DNA of 64,000 nt from Aldrovandia affinis (GCA_029706075.1 JAINUG010000386.1:420498-484497), one strand, 5' to 3'. Positions 33,012-43,440 are shown, numbered from the stretch's first letter. Program-made: numbers and translations. Notes: generated by a model not told the origin, from the letters alone.

Positions 33012-33452
33012 CATCTTACATTTTACATTTACATTTTAAGCATTTAGCAGACGCAGTGGCTTGGAAGGCCTGCCAGCAAGGAATTGCAGTAGTCCAGACG
33101 TGACATCACCAGGGCCTGGACCAGGAGTTGAGTGGCCTCTTGGGTGAGGAACGGTCGGATCCTCCGGATGTTGTGGAGGGAGAAATGGCAGGTCCGAGTG
33201 ATCGCTGCAATATGGCTCGAGAAGCACAGCTGGTTGTCCAGGGTTACTCCAAGGCTCCTGGCAGACTGAGACGGAGACACTATGGAGCCTTCCACGGTAA
33301 TTGACGCATCAATCATCGGGGAGTCCTTCGCAGGGAGGAAGAGCAGCTCTGTCTTCCCCAGGTTCAGCTTCAGGTGGTGGGTGGACATCCATGCGGAGAT
33401 GTCAGCCAGGCATGCAGAGATCCGTGCCGGGACCTGGGTATCAGATGAAGAG
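33012..33452 (-). mobile_element. L2-like LINE, copy D, internally deleted
   Basis: The plus strand shows the reverse tail (ACATTTTAAGCATTTAGCAG) joined directly to RT C-terminal sequence (AGTGGCTTGGAAGGCC), so about 0.7 kb found in copy A between them is missing. The rest encodes LGVTLDNQLCFS and LNLGKTELLFLPAKDSP on the minus strand. 5'-truncated. Confidence 0.9.
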
Positions 33453-33899
33453 TTATCTTCAAGTTAATCAGTGAATTCCAATCCATATCATGCAGGTGTC
33501 ACCAAGACATTCCTTCAAGATATTTATGAGTAATACTTAAATGATGAGCAATGTGGCAGTACAGATCATTTGGAGCAGATTGTAAATTAAATGTTAAGAG
33601 CCAGGGTGATGCCTGGCCATGGATCTCTTCATTGAACCAGGTTTGCTGTGGTCCTGCTGTTCTGTCAGTCAGTTGTAGTTGTACTGTGTCATGTACTGAT
33701 TCCATATGCAATGTTTACCTCAGATGAGTAATTCTGAGTAATTAGAAATAATGAGTAATTATCTGTTTACAGATATTTTGCCAAAGAAGAGGAATACAAA
33801 TACAAACAAAGAAACATCATTTTTACAGAGGAACCCTAAAACTGTTCTGAGGCCACTCAGGGTTTCCACAACCCAAACTAGGGTTCCCATGCCATAGGA
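33453..33899. other. No gene recognised
   Basis: AT-rich DNA with GAGTAATTCTGAGTAATTAG-like short repeats near 33725. No coding region. Confidence 0.4.
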
Positions 33900-34111
33900 C
33901 AGGGGTTGAAAACCCTGGTCCTGGAGTACCCGAGATGATTCTGGTTTTTGTTCAATCTGAGCTGATTGATTTGATCAGAATTTGATGTAGTTAGCAGTTC
34001 AGATGGGGCCAAAAACATAAAATGAAAAAGCAGGCCCTGAAGGATATTTGCAATGGATAAAATCCAGAAAATAATAAACAAGGCGGTCCAGGATCATGGT
34101 TGTCTACCCTT
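33900..34111. mobile_element. hAT-like MITE, CAGGGGTTG end
   Basis: The left end CAGGGGTTGAAAACCCTGGT and the right end GGTCCAGGATCATGGTTGTC, then TACCCTT, are imperfect inverted repeats of a kind common in teleosts. I cannot see a target duplication. Non-coding. Confidence 0.65.
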
Positions 34112-35299
34112 AATAAAATGTACTTGACTTCACCCCTGCCGGAGAGGACAAAATATGCTGTGCTCAGCTCAGCATCAGGAGAGGATAATGCAGTAAGGCT
34201 CCAGAAGGTGGCACGTAGTTGGCTTGCAACAGTAGGGCATGGTCAGTCCTGAGTGACAGTAGAAAATAAGTCAGAGGTGATCAGAGTACCAGTGGGGGCA
34301 AAGTGACAACAGCACAATTGTTTGCCTTTCAGTTAAAGATTACAGGATGCGCAGGGACTGGGATATATTTTACTTTGGTGATAGTACTTTTCTAATGCTG
34401 AAAAGTATTATCAAAGACATCTGACTCCAGAGCTTCCTCATTCTAAAACCCTGGTCATAATTGAGCAACACACAGAGAGAGGTCCAAAAAGAGATGCAGA
34501 TGGAAGAGGGGGGACCTAGCTATCTAAATAACTTTTTTTTTAAATCTTGTGAACAGTTGTGAAAACATGTTCTCATGATTTTTTCGGGTTGCAAACACAT
34601 CAATAAAACTTTTTCCTGCATAAAAAGTAGAAGTGGGATCTGGACCTATTTACAATATAGCTGTTGTGGGTTTCGGGTGATTGTGATTACTTTTTGTGCT
34701 CGCTGGTGATAAAGGGATGAGGAATTGTGTTTAGAATGACAACAACAATAATACTAAAATATTAAATACTAAAAGCTAAATACTAAAAGCTCTACACCCA
34801 GGAACAGGAACAGAACAGGAACCCACAGACATACAGTAGACTACAAGCTGAATGTCTGTAGATAGGACATTGATGTAAAGTGGTATGCAGCTCCTGTAGG
34901 GGAAAATACCCACACACACTCCAGGCCTGGCTGACTCACACACTCATCCCACCTGTTTACCCCAGCAGTGCCATGAAGGTCAATTTTTTACCATGCATAT
35001 TTACATATACATCTATATCTTGCTGTAAGGCCAATCCACAGAGCCTTGTCAAACTGTCAAACTGCTAACAAGGACACTGATGGTCCTATTCACATGGCAC
35101 ACCAGTGCATAGGCTCCAAAGACAAGCTCAGATAAAACTAACTAAAATATGTTGACTATACTACTTCTGTTATCTGTTGTTCACTGGGTGACTGAAATCT
35201 GGGTGTTTTGGTGAAAAGTGTCCCTGTACTCACAGTTTACGTCAGTCATTTTTGGCACTTTTTCTCCAGACACAGACACCTCTGATAACAGTAATCTGA
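34112..35299. other. No gene recognised
   Basis: Unremarkable AT-rich DNA with a short tandem (TACTAAAAGCTAAA)-like run near 34755. Nothing I can name. Confidence 0.4.
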
Positions 35300-36110
35300 A
35301 AAATGACTAACATTTGTCAGAAATGTCGCTCAACAAAATGTCAAGAAAACTTGAGATGAAAAATTGCCAGTGAATAATATTTTTTACAAAACTGTGAATA
35401 TAACTAGAGACGACTTAGACGCCATCTTGCAGGCCAGCAGACAAGCCGTGCAAGAACAGCAGCACAACCTAGATGCCATTATCACCACAGCCATCAGAGA
35501 GGCACTGGACAGTATTCTTATCTCACAATTAAATTATTTAAAACATCAGGTCAAACAGATTAACAATACGGTGTATGCTTTATCTGGCGACTTGAAACAA
35601 CTTAGCAAATCCCTCCAAAAAACACTCTCTCCACTCCACCATCCGTGCTAACAAACAGGAGCTTACGGGACACACAGAAAATAGTAGAGCTCACCTCGAA
35701 GCTGATGGAGTTGGAAGACAGGAGCAGGTGGTCCAATGTGAGACTGGTGGGCCTTGGTGAACACGAAGAGGGGGAGGATGCCATCAGGTTCCTCAGAAAA
35801 AATCTACCGAAATGGATTCCCTCATTAGCAGGTCAAGACATCTGCATCGAGAGGGCCCATCATATGTACAGTGTTAGTGATAAGTACTTCTCCCGCCCTC
35901 ACACTCTCATCTTTAATGCTGGATTACGCAGTTCTACAAGATATCCTGTGGGGTGCGAGAGACGTCTTCCCCGTCAAACACAAACAACAGACATTGCTGT
36001 TCTTTCCTGACTACAGCCTGGACATGGCAAAGAAGAGGATGGGATTTTCCCAAGTTTGGAAGAAGAAGTTTCTCTGGGCCTTCAGCCCTTCATGATTTAG
36101 CTTAAGCTGA
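35300..36110 (+). pseudogene. L1/Tx1-like ORF1 remnant
   Basis: Three frames hold one former protein. 35364-35651 is a coiled-coil-like N-terminus (DLDAILQASRQAVQEQQHNL). 35645-36010 carries TQKIVELTSKLMELEDRSRW, NVRLVGLGEHEEGEDA and RFLRKNLPKWIPSLAGQDIC, the RNA-binding core typical of Tx1-type L1 ORF1. 35871-36095 carries VKHKQQTLLFFPDYSLDMAK and KKRMGFSQVWKK. Two frameshifts. No ORF2 follows: the sequence gives way to a retroviral LTR about 230 bp later. Confidence 0.85.
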
Positions 36111-36338
36111 CACATGAGGGGAACAGATTCATTTTCAAATCATCCCAAAGAGGATGAGGAGTTCCTGCAATCAAAGATGTCCTCTCCAGAGGCTCCACCA
36201 TCGCAAGCTATGGATAAAGGTCATAATGCTGTGCAGCGAAGAGCTGACGCAGTATTGATGGACATTACAAAACAGTAATGTCAGAGTACAACAGTCAGAG
36301 TACAACAATGTAAAGAGTACAACAGAGTAGATGCATAT

Positions 36339-36723
36339 TGTTACATAAAGTAACAATAGTAGACAATAGCGAAATACACCATTAGAACGATACAGCAGTT
36401 ACAAAGTATATGAGAATATACTGATTAGCTAGGGGAGGGGATGCTAATGCTAATACTAGAGCTAGCATAGAAACAAATACTAACAAGAAAGACAACATAT
36501 AGACAAGCAAGACAGGCAAGAAACAACTATAGGCACTTACAGTTATCTGCATGTGATAGAGAAATGCTGTGTTTAAAAACAGTTTCTCTGACAGGGAGGC
36601 ATTGAACCCCGAATGCATTGGGTTAAATAAACTCTGCTTGATTTTGTTTGATTGTTCTGTCTCTCATTTGGTGGAAGTGTTCTCTATTCTCTTTTAAGGT
36701 ATTCTGAATTCGTGAACCTAACA
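36339..36723 (+). repeat. 5' LTR of an endogenous retrovirus (family 1)
   Basis: Starts TGTTAC and ends CTAACA, nearly inverted repeats; a poly(A) signal lies in GTTAAATAAACTCTG (about 36624), and a tRNA primer site follows 3 bp after the end. The 3' part (GGGAGGCATTGAACCCCGAA to GAACCTAACA) is repeated at 38600-38739. Length 385 bp. Confidence 0.8.
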
Positions 36724-36726
36724 AAT

Positions 36727-36744
36727 TGGGGGCTCGTCCGGGAT
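36727..36744 (+). other. Retroviral primer binding site, tRNA-Pro type
   Basis: TGGGGGCTCGTCCGGGAT, an 18-nt sequence complementary to the 3' end of tRNA-Pro, the primer of many gammaretroviruses. It lies 3 bp after the LTR end, where minus-strand DNA synthesis would start. Confidence 0.92.
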
Positions 36745-37002
36745 CCCAATATCTCACTGCACTGGCGCAGAGAAATGGCGTGACGTCTGAAACCGTGCAC
36801 GGGGCTTGTCTGGGACAAGTTTTGAAAGACCTCGGTCCGGATCGCACAGGATCTTTGGATAAGTAGCGAGGCCAGATAGACTAACGTTCCTTTGGAAGCG
36901 CAGTGAGTGACAGGATTTTTCCGAGTTCTATTTAAAGATAAAAGTGTGATATTGAACCTAGAGCCTTGTCATAAAAGTGAGTGACAGAACATAGGTGTGA
37001 CC

Positions 37003-37284
37003 ATGGAAAGTGTAAGAGCAAAGGTTGTTGTTGTTGTTGTTGTAAGAAAGAAAGTGATGGTGAAGTTTACCTGTCTCAGGATTCAAGGGAAATGGAATCA
37101 AGGTTTACGGGGGCAGGAGATTGGGTTGAGCATGTGGAAAGAAAAGTTTGGGTTTGATGGGAAGTTGAAGGTCCCGCAATGTGGCAAGCTTGTGAATGCA
37201 ATTATAGATAAAGCTAAGGCGATAAAGCGAAGCAAAAGAAATATGGAACCAAGTATTATATATAATAATATTATATTATATTAA
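37003..37284 (+). pseudogene. Start of a retroviral gag-like frame, truncated
   Basis: An ATG in good context lies about 260 bp after the primer site, where gag is expected. It opens MESVRAK, then a run of valines coded by a GTT repeat (37024-37044), then basic residues. No zinc knuckle or capsid is present; the frame ends 94 codons on, and the palindrome at 37323 follows. Assignment to gag rests on position, not on a domain. The virus copy is incomplete and cannot function. Confidence 0.55.
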
Positions 37285-37322
37285 ATATTAAATATGGATC
37301 AATTATTAACAAGGGTTACTCT

Positions 37323-37643
37323 TCTTTTCCGAGGACGCTGTGATTACGTAAAAATGTTGGTACCTTCATTTATTTTTTGTCAAATTTGACTTCTTAGCCG
37401 CCCCTGGTGGCACTCCCGGCCAGAGCCGACTCTGGCAAGGCCGGTAGGATTGAACCCTGGTCACCATGGCCAGCATCGAATGCTGTAACTACTGGGCCAC
37501 GGCAACTGGGGTTCAATCCCACTGGCCGTTCCAGAGTTGGCTCTGGTCGGGAGTGCCACCAGGGGCGGCTAAGAAGTCAAATTTGACAAAAAATAAATGA
37601 AGGTACCAACATTTTTACGTAATCACAGCGTCCTCGGAAAAGA
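37323..37643. repeat. Long palindrome with 113-bp arms
   Basis: 37323-37435 and 37531-37643 are reverse complements with only 2 mismatches in 113. Similarity continues inward at lower identity to about 37465 and 37501, leaving a loop of about 35 bp. The arms read as a SINE body (CTTAGCCGCCCCTGGTGGCA), and the centre has a tRNA-like head with B-box GGTTCAATCC on both strands. It looks like two SINEs head to head. The left edge abuts the retroviral fragment and the right edge abuts piggyBac sequence. Confidence 0.93.
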
Positions 37644-37849
37644 CACACCTGTAATATCTGTCAGATGGGCCATCTCTCTCTCAAAGGCCATCAGACAAAG
37701 ACAAAAGCCATCAGAGTAAGCAATAGTCAGTGAGCCATGCAGAAGACTGAAAAAAAAATTTTTTTTGGAAGATTTATTGAAAACATCACACAAACTATAT
37801 ACAAAAAATGCTAAATTAAAACATGGTGAGACAATCTGTTCTTTCACAG

Positions 37850-38100
37850 TCTTTGGTGCCACTTCTCAAAACAGTTTCTGGTCAACTGTAGACACAAGGG
37901 AACATCACAAACCTTGCACTCCCATGGAGTGCACTGTTGTTTCTCCGACATCTTGCAGAGTACGCATTTATTGTGACCAACAGAAGCCAGTTTGCCAACA
38001 TCCAGAGTCTGTTTGGCAGTGGGCACAGGCACATGATCAAACGTAGCACGTTTTCTGGGTTTAAGATATTTATTTTTCTTTAAACGTCTGGAGGAAAACG
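37850..38100 (-). pseudogene. piggyBac transposase C-terminal cysteine-rich domain
   Basis: Minus-strand translation gives VGHNKCVLCKMSEKQQCTPW and ECKVCDVPLCLQ, ending NCFEKWHQRL, preceded by KPRKRATFDHVPVPTAK. This is the CXXC...CXXC...C finger that closes piggyBac transposases and binds the terminal repeats. The DDD catalytic domain is missing. The same segment, shorter, lies at 42660-42800 in copy 2. Confidence 0.85.
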
Positions 38101-38199
38101 AAAGCAAAATCCGTGTCTGCGAAGACATGGAAAGACATAAATAAAACAAACCAAAATAACCAACGATCAGGAACAAACAAAACCAGTAAAACAGTAAAT

Positions 38200-38739
38200 C
38201 CAAAACCTATCCAAAAACTCTGAATAAACTAAACACTGGGAATCTAAACAACAATAAGCACACGAACAAACAAGTTCTCAAGAGGCAAGAAACATTAATC
38301 ACAATAGGTACTATCAAGCTAAGCTAGATTGATAGAGAAATTCTGTTTCTGAACTTGAGTCTCTCAAAAAGTCTCACGCTTGCACTTTGTGTGAAGCTGT
38401 GCCAAAAGAGATAGGCGGCAAGCTGTGAGCTAGTTAGCCGGCATAGTTGCAGGGTCAGAGCGGCCCTGCAGAAAAAGATACTAAGTTCTCCCAGAGATGG
38501 AAAAATACAGACTTGTGACGGCTGTGTGGGCGAGGCTAAAGCATTTGTCTAAATTATTGTGTATAAAGAAGTGTTCTCCCCGGAAATGATTTGTTCATTG
38601 CCTGGCAGGGAGGCGGTGAACCCCGAATGCATTTGGTTGAATAAACTCTGTTGAATATTGGTTGTATGTTCTGTTTTCTCATTTGGTACAAGTGTTCTCT
38701 ATTCACTTTAAAGGTCTTCTGAATTTCATGAACCTAACA
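38200..38739 (+). repeat. Solo LTR of retrovirus family 1 inside piggyBac copy 1
   Basis: GAACCCCGAATGCATTTGGT, a poly(A) signal in TTGAATAAACTCTG, and the end ATGAACCTAACA match the LTR at 36339-36723. It also shares GATAGAGAAAT further up. It is longer than that LTR, which seems to have an internal deletion. No primer site follows (AGATAATG instead), so it is a 3' or solo LTR. The left edge is approximate. Confidence 0.75.
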
Positions 38740-39369
38740 AGATAATGTCCAAGCGCCGAAACAGAATGCCAGCTGGTTAAATATCCTCCTGTTAATTATT
38801 TGCAGCAGTTCGCAGTGATTCTGATTGTTTCCATATAGCGTCACAAGACGCGGAACTCATATATTTTTACGGGTATTTGAAAACATGGGAAATAAAATAA
38901 ATATCAGCATATACAGTTTGTTGCTGGCAGATCGCAACCATAAACACAAACAAGATGCTAGGCTATATAATGTCGGGACATTGTATGTGTTGTTTAAGGG
39001 GGACAGTACTTATAGGTAAAACAGAGAGTGAAAGGCAAGGTTTACTTTTGGTCTAATTAACCTAATTAAACAATCTCATTATTTGCCAGTGCTCAAATCG
39101 TAAAGTCGCGATTCTAAGGTTTCTGTCAATGTTTTTGCCGCGTGTGTATGATAAAATCTCGCGACATTAGAAATAGTAATATACTTTTATTACTGCTCAG
39201 ATCGTCGGCGATCCAGTCAACCTCAGGGGGTTAAACTCAGTGATGTGGTCAAACTCAGTCCTGAAAACAGCCCCCATCGTGTCCTGTTCTGCTGAGACAG
39301 CAGGACTGCCGTTATCAGTTTGGGGGTTGTGAGGCATCTGGGGCAATACCATTGTTCTCGCCTGTTGGC

Positions 39370-39690
39370 TTCCTGCTGGCACCATAAATGGCCCTATGAT
39401 GCTAACTAAACTGTAGACCATACTGACGAAGAAATGAGCTCACTGACAGATTAATAAACCAGAGACATACGTAAGAAATAACCAATGGGAAGTACCGAGA
39501 GGAAATCAGATGTGAAGGATTGAACTAATCATGTTAGAAATGTTAGAAATGTATAAGAGCATTAATCCAATGTTGTTCGAGGAGACTTCTGCCAGTTTTA
39601 TACATGTAAGAACCCTCCTGTAGGCCTACATAATAAACAAATTTATATCTTAAATATAGAGTTGGTAGCATAGTCTCACAGATTTGAAGA
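39370..39690 (+). repeat. LTR of a second retrovirus family
   Basis: The segment ATGCTAACTAAACTGTAGAC, then AGCTCACTGACAG, CCAGAGACATACGTAAGAA and TTAATCCAATGTTGTTCG to TAGGCCTACATAATA matches, in reverse, 62600-63005. The poly(A)-like AATAAACAAATTTATATC follows. About 120 bp present in the other copy near CCATACT is missing here. Confidence 0.65.
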
Positions 39691-39699
39691 AAGGTAGAG

Positions 39700-40230
39700 A
39701 CTGCAATGAGTAATCTGCCTATATTTCATCAACTATCTCCTATATGGAATAATTTCCATTTAATAATGTGGGGAAAGCCTTTTGCATTCCCTTCATAGTC
39801 CTCCAAGGGCATTCATACATTAAGTGATGTTTATGATAAGACAGGCCTACGTGCATTTCAACACATCAAAGATGCATTTGATCTGCCAGATCTGCGAAAC
39901 AGATTTGTCACGTCGGACACCTGCAAACAACTCTTCTCCAGTGTCAGTGACTCAACCTGACTCAACCAGCCACGAGGACCTTCCTACTCATCCAGTAAGA
40001 CTGATACAAACATTCAGGCTACCTGGATTAGTGGACTTATGTTTGTTGTTTATTTTAAATGTATTCCAGAGTGTATTCATTGTGTTTTGTGCTTTGTATA
40101 TCCATACCACACAGTTTTCTAGCCAGCTACAGCTAACTGACACAAAAACTAAATCTGCCCTTGTTTTATAACATGGAGATCGATATCTGGATTTAAAGAA
40201 TTGATAGTGAATAGGAAAAAATTAAAATGA
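39700..40230. other. No gene recognised
   Basis: AT-rich DNA. The plus frame 39824-40171 (115 codons) has no known domain. Confidence 0.4.
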
Positions 40231-40234
40231 TATG

Positions 40235-40865
40235 TATTGGTGTATGAATTGCAAAAGGATTGCACTGAGGTAGCTATATCTTTTGACTGTGCAGAAAGCA
40301 TAACAAGCGATTCAAAAGAGGAGAACTTATCCCCACATTTAGGTGTGAAACTAAATTTTGTCGAAAAAATCACAGCAACACCGCCCCCTCTACCGGACAG
40401 ACGCGATGCTTGGCAGCTGGCATAACAATCAGGAGACGCCTCATTGAGTGTACTGTATTCGTCAGGCCTAAGCCAGGTTTCAGTGAAACTAATCAGGTCA
40501 AAACTATGGTCTGTGATTAGTTCGTTCACAAGAACCGCCTTGGGGGAAAGTGATCTAACATTTAACAATCCACATTTAAGATGCGTCTTATTACAAGCAA
40601 CACTTACCGCAGGCTGAGAGGTTTTAATATAAATAAGATTATGTACACAAATGCCTCGACAGCCAGTGTGCTCAGATAGCTTTTTACTTCTAAAACCATT
40701 TCCAAAACGAGGGACAGACACAGTCTCAATAGTTAAGCTAGTCACAGGTTTTTGTAAGCTAGCAGACAGTAGTTTAGGACCAGAAGTCTGCTGCCTGGCT
40801 AGCAACATCACTTCATTCTTCCCAAAGAAGAAAGATGACAGACTAGACGAGGTGCCTGGATACAT
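40235..40865 (-). pseudogene. LINE endonuclease N-terminus, minus strand
   Basis: The minus frame shows LKCGLLNVRSLSPKAVLVNE (the N of the APE fold), DLISFTETWLRPDEY (catalytic Glu) and SGRGGGVAVIF, the first half of an L2/CR1-type endonuclease, after an N-terminal region of about 100 residues. It stops before the SDH motif and RT is absent, so it is a 5' fragment, an unusual survivor for LINEs, which are normally 5'-truncated. Confidence 0.82.
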
Positions 40866-40888
40866 CCCTGCTAACTGTATTTTGATCT

Positions 40889-41068
40889 ATGCCAAAGATG
40901 AGAAGAGTCTTCATAAAATTCAACACTGGTGTCCCTGCCAGTGCTGCATGTGAGCGGCTTTTTAGTGTTGGCAAGGACATTTCCACTGCCAAACGTAACC
41001 TGTCTGACAAGAACTTTGAGAGACTGCTCATGTGTCGTGTAATAAGAGATTCTGCTCTGGTAACTAAG
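40889..41068 (+). pseudogene. hAT transposase dimerisation domain (second type)
   Basis: The frame reads KFNTGVPASAACERLFSVGK, then AKRNLSDKNFERLLMCRVIR, the hATC domain. It differs from the one at 7860-8012 (no RGG/RPHR-like segment), so it is another hAT family. No terminal repeats or other domains are found nearby. Confidence 0.85.
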
Positions 41069-41139
41069 GTGACAGGCCCATTGTTTATTGTTTGTTATGG
41101 CCTTGTTTGTAAAAGGTGCAAGTTCAAGAAAAATACCTC

Positions 41140-41252
41140 TAATCCTGACCCTAACCCTGACCCCGATGATGACCATAAACCTATCCCTATCCCTGACCAT
41201 GATCCTAACCCCACCCTGATCCTGACCCTGCCTCTAACCCGACTGGCTGCTA

Positions 41253-41283
<31 letters not shown>
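41140..41283. repeat. Telomere-like CCTAACCC tract and (CA)n microsatellite
   Basis: 41140-41245 is made of CCTGACC, CCTAACC and CCTATCC hexamer/heptamer variants, like a degenerate interstitial telomere-type repeat. 41254-41282 is (CA)n. ACAGACAGGCA-type short repeats follow to 41360. Confidence 0.75.
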
Positions 41284-41287
<4 letters not shown>

Positions 41288-41703
41288 AACAGGGAGACAA
41301 GACAGACAGGCATACTTAGAGAAAACAGGCAGGCAGGCACACAGACCCACAGATAGACAGACATATGTAAAGACATATCTCCATTCTACCATTACATCAC
41401 ATGTCGGTTTTCCTTTTATTTAACCAATCTTCACCACTGTAAATTTTAGTCTGTCTTGTTGTTTAATAAATTATATTTAGTTAAACTTGGTCATCAAACT
41501 GATTATCATTTGGATAAATACTTGAGCCTTCCACCTTAAAGAACTTATGTGTGTTGCTAAGTTATTGATTATTGTCATTTTAATATTTTATAGAATTCAT
41601 AATTGTAATTTTAGAATTAATTATATGAGGCTGATTAATTAAGATTGCTATTAATGTTTTGTGGTATGGTATAGCTGACCCAAGCCACATACATTTATAT
41701 TAG

Positions 41704-41815
41704 AACATAAGAATCCATAATGATGAGAACGGGCCATTCAGCCCATCTAGGCTCGCCATGTCCTAATCTAAAGAGTATCTACTACTGCATCTAGCTGTCT
41801 AGCATCTGCTATATA
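41704..41815 (-). repeat. CR1-like LINE tail, reverse orientation
   Basis: AGAACATAAGAATCCATAAT and ATGAGAACGGGCCATTCAGC are the reverse complement of the tail of the CR1 copies at 31270-31320 and 44690-44745. Only the tail is present, just before the next CR1 copy. Confidence 0.82.
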
Positions 41816-42659
41816 ATTAGGTACTCTGGGCAGGGGAGTCCTGCAGGGATCAGTGCTGGGACCTCTGCTCTTCCTTATTTATATAAATGACTTTGATATG
41901 GACATTAGTAGCAAAATAGTTAAATTTGCAGATGATACTAAACTTGGGGGTTTGGTAGACAGTTTGGAATCGACTAAAGTAATCCAAGATGATTTAACCT
42001 CCTGAGGTCCGTGCTTAGCTCAGAGAAGGTTTGCGATTTTGGCGTGGTCCGATATTTATCTCAATTTCATCAACTTAACACACACTTACTCCAAAGTGTT
42101 TGATATTTTTATTTGAAGGACAATCACAGCTACATTTATATGCCATCAATAGTTTGGTCAGTATCATATGCTAATATGCTAAATAGATCTACAAACACAC
42201 AAGTTATAAAGAGTACATTTTTCTGCCGTCACAAAAGTTGTGAAAGCACACACTAAACTATAGTGACAAATTGTTTTGCCAATGTGCGTTTGTTCATCAA
42301 GGTCTTGGTTATGTAAGGGTGTGAAAATAGTTTAGCACAACTGAGATCTAAATAGCTAAAACCTGGTTTTATCAGAACTGGTCACATTTCTTTCAGGCTG
42401 TGGGAGGGCTATATGCCAATTCCTGAATATTCATGATTCATTGTCCACACCTCTAAGATCTGTCAGATGGGCCATCTCTCTCTCAAAGGCCATCAGACAA
42501 AGACAAATGCCATCAGAGTAAGCAAGTCAGTGAGCCATGCAGAAGACAGAAAAAAAAATGCTTTTTTCATTGTGTAAGATTTATTGAAAATAGCACACAA
42601 ACTATAAACAAAAAATGCAAAATTAAAACACGGTGAAACATTAAAACATCTTGTTTTTT

Positions 42660-42805
42660 TACAGTCTTTGGTGTCACTTCTTAAAACAGTTTCTCGTCAA
42701 CTGTAGACACAAGGGGAACATCACAAACCTTGCACTCCATCCATGGAGTGCACTGTTGTTTCTCCGACTTGCAGAGTACGCATTTCTTGCGACCAACAGA
42801 AGCCA
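42660..42805 (-). pseudogene. piggyBac transposase C-terminal fragment (copy 2)
   Basis: The minus strand carries the same cysteine-rich segment as 37850-38000 (VGRKKCVLC, then LCLQLT, CFEK), with an insertion of a few bases at the TGGATGGAGT stretch. Upstream sequence jumps to unrelated DNA at about 42808, marking the internal deletion. Confidence 0.7.
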
Positions 42806-42944
42806 GGCATAGGGAATAGGCATTAGGAAATGTGATATTTACATCATACACAAATCTCTACAGAATACAAACATCACATCTGGCAGAGGAATGCCACAAA
42901 TTACAAGTCATACAGCCTAACAATAATGCACATAAGACACATAC

Positions 42945-43013
42945 CTTTGTGTAGGAGTCCTGCGTGGCTTTTTTGCTGGAGGAGTACGTGCCTTGTCTTC
43001 CACATCGTCGTCA
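42945..43013 (-). pseudogene. piggyBac transposase exon 2, basic segment
   Basis: The minus strand gives a 69-nt exon between a TTTACAG acceptor and a GTATGTG donor. It encodes DDVEDKARTPPAKKPRRTPT, a nuclear-localisation-like basic patch after an acidic run. The splice sites frame it exactly, suggesting a spliced transposase gene. Confidence 0.65.
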
Positions 43014-43078
43014 CTGTAAACATAAAAAGCAAAAGGTTGTAAGAACACACAATACATCAGAGTGAATAGCTTTTTTAT

Positions 43079-43440
43079 AACATTTTAGGCTGTTTGAAAA
43101 GTCTTTTCACATAGATCTTGAGTGCCTATTGCAATTTGTTACGTTGCAACAAACGGAATATGTAGTCATAAGACGCGGAATTCATATATTTTCACGAGTA
43201 TTTGAAAACAAGGGAAATAAAATAAATGTCAGCATACACAGACTGTTGCTGGTAGATCGCAAGCGTAAACACAGACAAGATGCTACATAAGATTTTTCAT
43301 AACATTTTAGGCTGTTTGAAAAGTATTTTTACATAGATCTTGAGTGCCTATTGCAATTTGTTACGTTGCAACAAGCGGAATATGTAGTCACAAGACGCGG
43401 AATTCATATATTTTCACGAATATTTGATAACATGGCAAAT
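43079..43440. repeat. 222-bp tandem duplication in piggyBac copy 2
   Basis: AACATTTTAGGCTGTTTGAA starts at 43079 and again at 43301; the following sequence (AGATCTTGAGTGCC, GTTACGTTGCAACAA, AGACGCGGAATTCATATATT) repeats with few changes, the second unit being partial. Copy 1 has part of the unit near 38837, once. Confidence 0.88.

Larger units (their letters stand above)
37644..39230 (-). mobile_element. piggyBac-like transposon, copy 1
   Basis: Aligned by eye to copy 2 (41998-43962): both share GATCTGTCAGATGGGCCATC-type sequence at one side and, at the right, CCTCAGGGGG followed by TTAA (39231-39234). The left terminal part is replaced by the palindrome. A retroviral LTR lies inside (about 38200-38739). 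The minus strand keeps the transposase C-terminus. Non-autonomous. Confidence 0.82.
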
